A stretch of DNA of 64,000 nt. Source: Prorocentrum cordatum (Eukaryota; Sar; Dinophyceae; Prorocentrales; Prorocentraceae). The stretch covers positions 104,264 through 168,263 of the forward strand of contig CAUYUJ010004570.1 in assembly GCA_963575745.1 (NCBI GenBank), written 5' to 3'. Below, one piece after another: positions 39,690 through 50,300 of this stretch. A model generated the notes under the pieces. It had not been told where the DNA came from. It saw only the letters and a list, made by a program, of their open reading frames with translations, and made no database searches. Position numbers and translations under genes: made by a program. Every line of letters begins with the position of its first letter. Position 1 is the first letter of the stretch.

Positions 39690-39792
39690 ATCACTTTCTG
39701 AAGCGAATCCTGGAGTCCATGGCAATTCCTGCATTTTCTTGAAATTCCCAATGGGCGTGGAGCTCTGCATCTCTCCCTCCTCCCCGAGCCCC

Positions 39793-39918
39793 TGACTTCG
39801 TGATCTTTTCGCAGCGCCGACCACCAGAGGTCTGGACACCTTCCTGGGGACCGTCTTTTCATCATGAGTGCTGTTTGGACGGCCCCGAGGCCCTGCCAAG
39901 GCCCCCCCGAAGCCAAAA
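39793..39918 (-). repeat. Dispersed repeat R1, copy 3
   Basis: CCACCAGAGGTCTGGACACC, then GGACGGCCCCGAGGCCCTGC; minus orientation. Confidence 0.65.
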
Positions 39919-40029
39919 ACAGAAATTAGCATGGCGAAGAACCCAACCATATGCAGTTGTCAGTACCGCAACTGCGGGCTTCATCTTCAGTGGAACTCCC
40001 CATAGGACTACGGAACGTGTGAGGGGTGT

Positions 40030-41740
40030 GTCGAGATGGGTGCCACTGGGGCATTCGGCGAAGCTCCCTATGGGGACATGAAACACGCGCGGGGCGTGCC
40101 GACATGGGTGGCGGAAACGCATGTGAGGGCCGCCACTGGGGCCTCCAGTGGAGCTCCCTATGGGTCCCCGAAACATGATGCTGCTGCGGGGGGGGTGCCG
40201 GGATGGGTGGCGGAGACGCATGTAAGCGCCGCTACTGGGGCCTTCGGTGGAGCTCCCTATGGGGCCACGAAGCGCGTGAGGGGTGTACTGGGATGTGTGG
40301 CGGGGACGCATGTGAGCGCCGCCACTGGGGCCTTCGGTGCAGCTCTCTATGGGGCCACGAAACGTGTGAGGGGTGTGCCGAATTGGGTGCGGGTGGTGAC
40401 GCATGCGGGCGGTGCCACTGGGGCCTTCGGTGGAGCTCCCTATGGGGCCACGAAACCTGTTGTTGTGAGGGGCGTGCCGGGATGGGTGGCGGGGGCGCAT
40501 GTGAGCGCGGCCGCTGGGGCCTTCGGTGGAGCTCCCTATGGGGCCACGAAGCGTGTGAGGGGTGTGCCGAATTGGGTGGGTGTGGGTGACGCATGTGAGC
40601 GCCGCCACTGGGGCCTCCGGTGGATGATGGGGCCACGAAACCTGTGAGGGATGTGCCGAAATGGGTGTGCGGGACGCATGCGCATGTGAGCGCCGCCACT
40701 GGGGCCTTCGGTGGAGCTCCCTATGGGGCCACGAAACGTGTGAGGGGTGTGCCGTGAATTGGTGTGCGTGGACGCATGCGGGCGGCAGCACTGGGGCCTT
40801 CGGTGGAGCTCCCTATGGGGCCACGAAACGTGTGAGGGGTGTGCCGAATTGGGTGTGCGGGACGCATGCGGGCGGCAGCACTGGGGCCTTCGGTGGGGCT
40901 CCCTATGGGGCCACGAAACGTGTGAGGGGTGTGCCGAATTGGGTGTGCGGGACGCATGCGGGCGGCAGCACTGGGGCCTTCGGTGGGGCTCCCTATGGGG
41001 CCACGAAACGTGTGAGGGGTGTGCCGAATTGGGTGTGCGGGACGCATGCGGGCGGCAGCACTGGGGCCTTCGGTGGGGCTCCCTATGGGGCCACGAAACG
41101 TGTGAGGGGTGTGCCGAATTGGGTGTGCGTGACGCATGCGGGCGGCAGCACTGGGGCCTTCGGTGGGGCTCCCTATGGGGCCACGAAACGTGTGAGGGGT
41201 GTGCCGAATTGGGTGTGCGGGACGCATGCGGGTGCACTGGGGCCTTCGGTGGGGCTCCCTATGGGGCCACGCCGGGGTGTGCCGCAGCACGGGGCCGCTG
41301 CGGGGGCAGCACTGGGGCTTTCGGTGGGGCTCCCTATGGGGCCACGAAACGTGTGAGGGGTGTGCCGAATTGGGTGTGCGGGACGCATGCGGGCGGCAGC
41401 ACTGGGGCCTTTGGTGGGGCTCCCTATGGGGCCACGAAACGTGTGAGGGGTGTGCCGAATTGGGTGTGCGGGACGCATGCGGGCGGCAGCACTGGGGCCT
41501 TCGGTGGGGCTCCCTATGGGGCCACGAAACGTGTGAGGGGTGTGCCGAATTGGGTGTGCGGGACGCATGCGGGCGGCAGCACTGGGGCCTTCGGTGGGGC
41601 TCCCTATGGGGCCACGAAACGTGTGAGGGGTGTGCCTGTGCCGAATTGGGTGTGCGGGACGCATGCGGGCGGCAGCACTGGGGCCTTCGGTGGGGCTCCC
41701 TATGGGGCCACGAAACGTGTGAGGGGTGTTCTGAAATGGA
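40030..41740 (+). repeat. 90-bp minisatellite, about nineteen units
   Basis: Unit: GGGACGCATGCGGGCGGCAG, CACTGGGGCCTTCGGTGGGG, CTCCCTATGGGGCCACGAAA, CGTGTGAGGGGTGTGCCGAA, TTGGGTGTGC. The right-hand units are nearly identical; units left of 40740 are diverged and 75-100 bp long. As 90 is 30 codons, long frames stay open on both strands (e.g. 40747-41883 plus, repeat GAFGGAPYGATKRVRGVPNW; 40721-41893 minus). Nothing else suggests a protein. Confidence 0.9.
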
Positions 41741-42654
41741 GAATGATGACGATGATGATGGTGGGAGGAGGGAGGAGGGAGGAGGAGGAGACCGAGGAGC
41801 GTGAGCGGGAGCGGGCGCTGTCTCTTCAAAACGAGGACCCAACACCACAGGATGGTTGGGGGAAAAAAAACATCCCGGAATGATTTCTTCCAAGACGCGG
41901 AAGGGTCTGACGCGACAGGAGTCCTAGACCTCATCTTCCTGCGGTATTTTTCGAGCCAGATCGATATGTGCTGGTCCCGGGGCCTGGAAGCGGGCGAAAA
42001 CGCCCAGTGTGAGAAGACTAGAACGCCAGAATCTCAGCCTTGACTTCGGATCCGCCGAACTTGTCGCGGATATTTGTCGCCGTACTTTGCCCGCGCTGTT
42101 TCCACGATCCTTTTGCTGGAATATCCACCCAACTTTTCCGAAACGGAAATGTATCCGCCCTACGTTTTCGCATCGGTTGGGGTGAATTTCTGACACAACT
42201 CTAAGTCGGAAAGTCAACCACCGTAAGAAGATCTGAAGTCAGGTGGGGAAATAGGGGAGAGCCGGGCCATGGGTGAGGAGGATGAGGAAAGGGAAGCGAA
42301 GGGGAATTGCCCTGACAGCAGTTCTTGGTGTGGCGACGTATGTATCGAGCAGGCGATCGACTACATAATTAATTTACCCCATAATTTGATTTCCACCGTC
42401 GAATCTGCGACGAATGACAACCATGTTAACACTTCAACTGAGAAGTCGAGGTATGTTCCAGTAGATTCGACGAGAAAGCTAATCCTGTGGCGAACCAAGT
42501 CTGCAGTCGACCCCAAACTCGACTGGAATGCCCGAGCACCCGACTCGGCGAAGGGTGGCCCGTGCTCTCCGTGTGCGCCCTCGTCCCCCGAGCTCGAGTC
42601 GGGGGGGGGGTCCCAGACCCCCGACAAGTCGCGATCTCTTCGCAGCGCCGACCC
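41741..42654. other. Non-coding; short GGA run
   Basis: 41745-41800 is GATGAT then GGAGGGA repeats. 41800-42650 is unrecognised, with GATCTCTTCGCAGCGCCGAC near 42630, as in R1 neighbours. Confidence 0.35.
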
Positions 42655-42812
42655 ACCAGGAGGAGGGAGGACGAGGAGGCGGAGGAGGAGGAGGAGGAGG
42701 AGGAGGAGGAGGAGGCGGGAGGAAAGAGGAGGCAGAGGCAGAGGAGGAGGAGGAGGAGGAGGAGGAAGAGGAGGAGGAGGAGGAGGAGGAGGAGGAGGAG
42801 GAGGAGGAGGAG
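42655..42812 (+). repeat. (GGA)n tract
   Basis: GGA repeats with AGGCAGAGGCAGA interruption. Confidence 0.95.
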
Positions 42813-43522
42813 GTTTTCCATCGCATCGCATCGCCAGCGGCACGAGAGCTGTCCGAACCACCACGGGGCGCCTGCACACCTCGTGGCGAGCATCTGGGCG
42901 CCTGCTGTTGGAGGCTGTGGCCGGAAGAGTGTGGCTCCCTCGTGGTTGAGAATCCATGAGTTGACGCTCTGGCCGAGGGGCTCTGCAGCAGCACTCAGGA
43001 TGCCGCGTGGCCGTTTTTTGATGGTTTTTGGACGCTCCTGAGGCCATGGGGGGGGGGGCCCCTGGAGGCTGAAAATAGCCCAAACCCACCCGTCGTGATT
43101 TTTCCTCACAGCGCGAGGGGGTCTGGGGTTTTCCTCCTTCGAACCTCAGCCTCCGCTATGCTCCCCGGACCTCTCCTGGGCTGCGCTCTGGCCAACATGT
43201 CGAGGCGACTCCAGCGGTGGCGACGAGGGCCCCCCAGGAGGCCCAGAACACGCCCGTCGGAAGGAGTGGGTAGAGCCATGAAGTAGGAAGTCGTTGGAAG
43301 CAGATTGGGTCTCCGCCCGCCCCCTGAAGACGAAGAAGAAAGGAGCACCACTCGATCCTTGAAATAGGAGGGCGCCTAAAGCATATTGGAAACTCTGGGA
43401 ATCCAAACATCCCGACTTTCAACGACCGATGGGAAAGGGGAGCACGAGGGAAGGGTAGCGGTATCAGTACCTTTCCCTCCTCTGATCCATGTGCGCCCTC
43501 GTCTCCCAAACGTGAGTGTAGA
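42813..43522. other. Repeat-derived, no gene recognised
   Basis: 43090-43170 (CGTGATTTTTCCTCACAGCG, CGAGGGGGTCTGGGGTTTTC, CCTTCGAACCTCAGCCTCC) matches 44150-44215, i.e. the R1 side next to sulfotransferase exon 8. The remainder is unrecognised. Confidence 0.4.
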
Positions 43523-43732
43523 GACCTCCAGACGGGGTAGGAGTAGATGGGGTTGGAGGATCGCGCTGCATCGCCGATGCACCGGCGATCCATTGGCGAT
43601 ACACCGGCGACGTCGGCGATGCATCGGCGCCGTCGGCGTGGAGGAAATCGAGCTACGCATCGAGCCGCACCGGCGATGCATCAACGATGCGACGCGATCC
43701 TCCGACCCCATCTACTCGACCCCGTCTGTTGA
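43523..43732. repeat. TIR-C foldback element, copy 4
   Basis: AGATGGGGTTGGAGGATCGC left and GCGATCCTCCGACCCCATCT right, with GCATCGGCGATG-like units between. Confidence 0.85.
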
Positions 43733-43985
43733 GCAGGGACCGACCGTCCTGGCATTCCTGTAGCTAGGCCTACCACGAAATGTTCTTATGACCAGAATAA
43801 GCTCGAAACAGAAAAGCAATGTTCTTGGAACGTAGAAATCCGACGTGTTAAATCAAGGCAAGTCTCGGCCAGAAGTGTGCCAAACATATTTCGTGTACAC
43901 CACAAGTAGTTATTAGAACATTCTTTGGTGGGCCTCTAGGCAAGCCAAGACGCCTCGTCGCGGCTTGACTCTGGGAGGCCTGGAG
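43733..43985 (+). repeat. Dispersed repeat R6, copy 1
   Basis: GAGCAGGGACCGACCGTCCT, GAAATGTTCTTATGACC, GAACATTCTTTGGTGGGCCT. Same order as 48130-48297. Confidence 0.65.
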
Positions 43986-43989
43986 AGTG

Positions 43990-44190
43990 AGGGAGACCCA
44001 AACCCCTGACGTCATGATTGTTTCATACCGTCGACCCCCAGAGGTCTCGACTTATTCCCCGGGACCGGCTTCTCATCCCGAGTCGTTTTTTGACGGTCCC
44101 GAGGCCCAGCGAGGGCCCCCCGACGCCGAAAATGGCAAAACACCTCCCGTCATGATTTGTTTCATTCCTCGAGGGGGTCTGGGGAGGTTT
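43990..44190 (-). repeat. Dispersed repeat R1, copies 4-5
   Basis: A full minus copy (GACCCCCAGAGGTCTCGACT, TGACGGTCCCGAGGCCCAGC, AACACCTCCCGTCATGATT) plus the start of another. It gives the unoccupied form GACGGGAGGTGTTTTGCC used to judge the TIR-B insertion at 44417. Confidence 0.7.
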
Positions 44191-44211
44191 CCTGCTCCGA
44201 ACCTCGGCCTC

Positions 44212-44355
44212 CCCCTCCGCCAGCGGCTCCGCCCGCGCCCCCGCGGCGCCGGCCCGCAGGGTGCGCTCGGCGCGCTGGCGTGCCGCCTCCGAGGGCGGGA
44301 GCCCCAGCAGCCGCTCGACGCGCGCGAGGACGCTCGCGGGCGACGCCAGCAGGTC
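44212..44355 (-). CDS. Sulfotransferase exon 8
   Basis: Begins after GGGAGAG with GACCTGCTG, completing YEDLLASPASVLARVERLLG, LPPSEAARQRAERTLRAGAA. The 3' limit is uncertain because an R1 repeat abuts it near 44200. No stop codon is seen. Confidence 0.7.
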
Positions 44356-47300
44356 CTCTCCCAGAGGCCCGGGCCCCCTCGCGCCGTCAGACAATCACGA
44401 CGGGAGGGTGTTCGAGCGGAGCGAAGAATGACATAAACGTACAAACTCGGAGGTCCGCGCGGATTTCTTGGATCCGCGCCGGACGCCCCTCCCTGGCGCG
44501 CGGAGCGCGCCAGGGGCGGCGCTGGAGGCGCCGCCAGGGGGCCCCAGCGCGGATGCGAGAAATCCGCGCGGACCGTCGAGTCTTTATGTTTATACGTCAT
44601 TCGTCGTTCCCCTATAGGGAGAGTGTTCGCCATTTTTCGGCCTCCGGGGGCCCTCACTGGGCCTCGAGAGCGTCAAAAAACGGCTCCAGGTGCCCCCGGG
44701 GAAGGGGCCCAGACCTCTGGGGCCAGCGTCGCGAAAAAGCACGCTTCCCAGCGCAGCCACTCGACTTCGGCGAGGACGCTCGCGGGCGACGCCGGCGGGT
44801 CCTCGCCTATAAACCGCAGCCAGCGGAGCAGAAAGCAGACCGTAGGAGCTCGGCCACGAGAAACCTTCCACAAGAGACCCAGCCCCGAGACCTGAGAGCC
44901 CAGAACGCCCATGGATCCTTGGCGTGGGAGCGTCACGCTGTCCATCCCAGAACCATTCGGCACCCAAGGAACCCAGGGCACCCTGGAGGCAAGCATGGTG
45001 TTTCTCGGCATGGGTTTCCATTGTACCCCTCATTAACCCTTGTATCTGTTTGTCCACGGGATTGAACGCGCCTCATTTGCCACAACAGGCGGGGAGGCCG
45101 AACTGTGGCATCCCCTCCAAAAGCCCTATCGTAGCGCTGATCTTCATCTCATGCATAGCACCGTGAACAATCCCATCCTGACATCGATATCACCAGGACA
45201 AAGTTAACACTCCGCCTGGACCCCGAACTTCGTCCCCACGGGATGATTCTCACCAGTGTGAGGTTAGGCTCAGATCCCCTCGCGCTGTGTGAGAAAGAAC
45301 ACCACGACAGGAGGTGTTTTGGTATTCGTTGGCCTCCGCGGGCCCTTACCTGGTCTCGGTAGCGTCAAGAAACGACTGGAATTTTTCCAGACCTCTGGGG
45401 TCGGCATTGCCCTCTCCCACAACTGCAACCCGCGGCTAATAAAGCATCCCCCCTTCCTTAACCCTTGTATATCTTTTCCACGGGCTAATGTGGCTTCATT
45501 GCCACAACAGGCGGGGAGACCGAACTTTGTTTTATCCTCTCCAAAGTTTCTATCGTAGCTCTGGTCTTCATCTTATGCGTAGCACCAGAATTACTCTCAT
45601 CCTAATAACGAGATCTCTGGGACAAAATTATCACTCCGCCTAGACCCCGAACTTTATTATCACCAAGGGATTATTCCCACCAGTAGAGGGTTATGCCCAA
45701 AACTCTTCGCGCTGCGAGCGAATCACGACGGGAGGTTTTGGGTTATTTTTGTTGCGCCTCCGCGGGCCCTTACCAGGCCTCGGGAGCGTCAAAAAACTAC
45801 TCGGGATGCCCGGGGAAGGGGTCCAGACCTCTGGGGTCGGCATTGCGAAACGATCCAGATGCCTGGGGAAGGGGTCCAGACCTCTGGGGTCGGCGTTTTG
45901 AAAAACCACGACGCTGGGGGTCTGGGTCGTCAGGCCCATCCTGAACCCTGCAGAAGTAGGCCCAGGCAAGGGGCCAGTGGATATGTGTATATTTCCGTCG
46001 CCTTATCTCAGACGTGCTCGCGCAGTGACCAAAATCACGACAGGAGGTTTGTCGCGATTGTGTCGGATTTTCGACAATATTCGCTGGTTCTTGAAGGTTT
46101 CCCAGCCAAGGGATGCCCTTCAGCACCTGCGCCTCGCCGAGAGCGTTCCGGGGGTGCCCGGATCGTCCCGAACGGAAGCCGGAGACCCGAATTACGGCCC
46201 GAACATCCTCGTCGTGGAAAACTCACGACGGGATTTTTGCTGGCAATTTTCGGCCTCAAGGGGCCCTCGCTGGGCCCCAAAACCGTCAACAAAACTGCTC
46301 GGGATGAACAGCTGGCCCTGGGGAAAGGGTCGGAGCGTCCGGGACCGCGTACGGAACAGATCAAGGCATCGGATGTCTGGGCTCGGAGGAAGGACAAGCA
46401 ACACGGCACGAGCGCGCAGCCATCGTGCTACCACGAGGGACGCCGGTAAAGGAACGAGGGGGCTCTTGCGCCCACGGGGATCACCGGGCACACGAAAAAG
46501 TTTCCCAGCCTGGATCTGAGGAACGGCCCGAAGCCCGAGCGCCTCCCGAGCCCAAGGCGGTCCTTACTGCAGCGTCTTGGCTGTGAGCTGTCGGAGGTCC
46601 GCGCTGCTCTGTCTGGGGTCGGCGCTGGGCCCCCGCGTCGATCGCCAGGTGCGCCAGGGGCGGCGCCAGGGGGGAGCCAGCGCCGATCCAAGAGAGCCTC
46701 GCGGACCTCCGCAGGATTGTGTGCATGCGTGCGGTGCTGCTGTTGTGCTCTACTTGTACTAGCATTGTTAGCATCATCAATATTATGATGGTGGTGAACA
46801 TTACTATCTTCTACGACTGTTAGTCTTAGTAGTTGTATTACTATGTATGTTTAGTACCCGTATAACTAGCACTGCTATGGTTACCTAGCAGTGCTACTAT
46901 CGTCATTCCTGTTCATGTTTATGTCATTCGTACTCGTATTCTTATTCGTATTCGTATTAATGAAACTGATGATGATATTTGTCAGTGGTAGTCTTATCCG
47001 TGTTGCCATTGCAATTCAAACTCATATTAATATTCGTATCCCCCTTCTTCTTTTTTGCTACAAACATGAAAATCGTATAAGTGTTCTATGTTTTCGTCTT
47101 TATGTTCGAATGTTCCCAGGTCTGACTCTTCTCCGTCTTCCTCTGTTTCTATTCCTTCGTGTGGGTATTCGGGGTGTCTGTCTTCTTCTTCTTTTTCTGC
47201 CTCTTCTCTGTCGCTTTCCGGTCCTCGTACCTCACCTCCAGCCAGTCGGTGCCGCCCGCGGCGTCTTCGATGCCCTGGCGCGCGGCCAGGACGCTCAGGG

Positions 47301-50300
47301 CCCACTCGGCCAGGCCGCGGGCGAACAGGCGACGCCCCTCGTCGGCCGCGTCCAGCAGCGCCAGGAACCCCTCGCCCAGGGACAACTCGGCCTTCACGAG
47401 CGACGGACAGAGCCGCATCCGTGCCCTCGCGGTCTGGATTCTGGGGCGCGATCCCGCGGATACAGCAGAAGCTCGACCACAAGAAACCTCCCACAAGAAG
47501 CCCGACCCTGAGACCCCAGGAAGTCCATGGATCTTCATCACGCTCTCCATAGCAATATCATCGAAACCCAAGAAGCCCAGGGCACTCTGGAGGCAAGCAG
47601 GCAGGGTGTTTCGTGGCATGGGTTTCCAATCCGCGGTCGCACAGATACGTTCCGCGCGTGGCATCCACGAAACAACAAAAACACATCCGCGGCGTCGCGG
47701 CTCAAAGGTCCTGCCCGCGAGGCCGCGGTCACGGACGTGTTCAGCGAGATCCGACGCCACGGAAAAAAACAGCATCGCATCGCAACGAGCCCTGGACCCC
47801 GTCTTCTTGCGCAGTTCTTTCGAGCTGGATCGATCTGTGATGGTGCCGAGGCCCAAACTGAGCGAAAACGCCCGTTGCGAAAAAATTGTAACGCAATTGG
47901 GCCTCCTCCAGCAGGCGGGCCAACTGGCGCCACTTCCACTCGCCCTTCACGCCGTACCAGGCCGCCGAACTCCCGAATCGCGCCACAGATCGGGCCACCT
48001 TCGAGTAGGGGATCGACTACAGTACTGATTTTCCCCAGAACTTATTTCTGCGCCGAATCTACTAAACATACGTGGAACGATCTACGAGCATTCTACGTGG
48101 TTTCGTGAACCAATCCTGTAGTCGATCCTTGAGCAGGGACCGACAGTGCCGGCATCCCTACAAGTCTAACACGGAATGTTCTCAGAACCCAAACAGGTTC
48201 GACCCGTGTTGGAACAGGACAGTCCCAGCCAGAACGGTTCTCCGACCATGTCGGGCAGACCGCAAGGGGCTCTCAGAACATTCGCTGGTGGGCCTATGGT
48301 TAAGTCGGGCCTGTCCCTCTACAGGGGGATTTTCGACGAAAAAAAAACATACACAAAAAATCCTACAAAAAGGTCAAAACATACTCAAAAAATAGTCCCC
48401 AGACTATTTTTGGACTATTGTTTGACTACTCTTGGGGTATTTTTCATTTTTCGTCGTAAATCCCCCTGTAGGGGGACAGGCCCGACTTCAGCCTATGGGC
48501 GAGCCAGGGCGCTTCGCCACTGCCGGACGATCCCCTGCTCGACGCCTCGAGGCCGTCGCGCAGCAGGTGCACGACGGCGCAGCGGCCGGGCCCCAGGCCC
48601 TCCGCGGCCACGGCGCCCAGGAACGGGATCCGGAAGGCGTGCTCCTAGGGTTAGGTCGGGCACGGCCCCCTACAGGCGGGCTCTGGACGAAAACTTGAAA
48701 GGTAGCCAAAACATGCCCCCAAATAGCCAAGAAGAGTCGAAACATCGTCCCCAGACTATTTGGGGGGCTAGTTTTGAATCTTCCTCCTGTTGAGGAACAG
48801 GCCTGGCTTAATCTCAGGGAGACCAGAAAAAAGGTACTGGTGCCGCTGCTCCCCTAGAGGCCTCCTAGATGGGGATCGTGCCGCATCGCCAATACATCGC
48901 CGATGTACCGGCGATGCATCGGCGATGCATCGGCGATGCAACGGCGACGTCGACGTGGGGAAGGACGGGCTCCACATCGAGCCGCCTGGTCGATGCATCG
49001 GCGATACGGCGCGATCCTCCGGCCCCATCTACTCGGATCCCATCTAGGAGTCCTGGATCCCCAGACCTCTCTGGGGATGCATTCTCTTTGTCCTGACCTC
49101 CTCGCGTCGTGGAAGAATCACAACGTGAAGCTTTTCGCTATTTTCGGCCTCCGGGGGCCCTTGCGGGGCCTCGGGACTGTCAAGCAACGACTCAGGACGA
49201 AAACCCGGTCCCAGGGACGGGGTCCAGACCTCTCTCGGGATGGATTCCTTTTGAAAAGTCGAACCTGGGCCAGAAGATCATCCTTCAAGAGCAATGAGTC
49301 CCGCCAGCCAAAGAAAACCCGAATCATAAGATCACCAAGGGTGCCTTTTCCCAGGTGGCATAAGAACTCTAACAAATCTGAAGAACACCAGGGTACCCTC
49401 CCCGAGACGACCTCGACCTTATGTCTCAGTCCGACTGCACGGCGGACCGATGGGAGCAGCGAGCAGCGGACTGCAGTCGACGACACAACCCGCCAGGCAA
49501 GGCAGCGCACCGCACTGAAACGTGGTAAAATGCAGGTGCAGTCCCAGACATGCGACATCCTGATTTTTCCAGGACGGCGTCCCTGGAAATCCCGACCCTT
49601 TCCCCAGGATCGGCTTGGAATCCCGAGTCGCTGTTTGACGGTCCCAGGGCCCCGCGAGGGCCCCCAAGGGCCGAAAACAGGGAAAAACCGGCCGTTCGGA
49701 TGTTTCAGCGACGCGATCATGTCTGGTGTGTAAACCAGCGTGAGCTTGACAAGGCATGCAGGAGAGGAGCAAGAGGAGGGGCACGAGGCTCTCTCCCCTT
49801 GGGCGCGTCCTCGCCAGGACTCCGAGGCGAACGCAGCCGTGGCGACGAGGGCCCCCCCAGGCGGCCCCCCGGGGGCGACAAGACGGGGCAAGGTCGGGGG
49901 CGGCCAAGATCGGGTCGGGCGAAAGAGAGGGATAGCAAAGGGGGGGGGTGAAAATCAGCTCACGTAGCTGATTTTCCTGGCGCCTCCCAGCGCCGGAGGC
50001 GGCTATGTATCGAGGACTGGGCCCCTCGGTGAGGCCGACACCAGCTGCATGCAGCAGATTTCGTATACCCCCCTTTCCCAATCCCCCCCTTCCGCCCGGC
50101 CCGACAAGAGGGGGGCGTCCAAGAGGGGGGGGCGCAACTCATGGCCGGCGGCATTTGCGCCCGGGGGACGGGCCGGGGACGTAGTGAAGTAAGAAGAGGC
50201 GCCATGAAATCTGGGGAGATCTCATGGCCCCCGCCACGAGACCCCCCCCCCCCCTAGTCATCACCCCCCTCTTTGCCGCCCCCGGCAAGGGGGTGGCGGC

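Noticed and set aside
40721-41893. 378- to 390-codon frames with 30-residue repeats as a repeat protein gene
   Set aside because: Both strands are equally open because the unit is 90 bp; no start context, flanking exon or domain supports one strand.
48546-48644. Exon 5 extending to the TIR-A duplication at 48491 (EASSRGSSGSGEAPWLAHR)
   Set aside because: The donor CTCGAG|GC joined to exon 6 gives RDGLEVARSVARFG, which fits the family better than the read-through.
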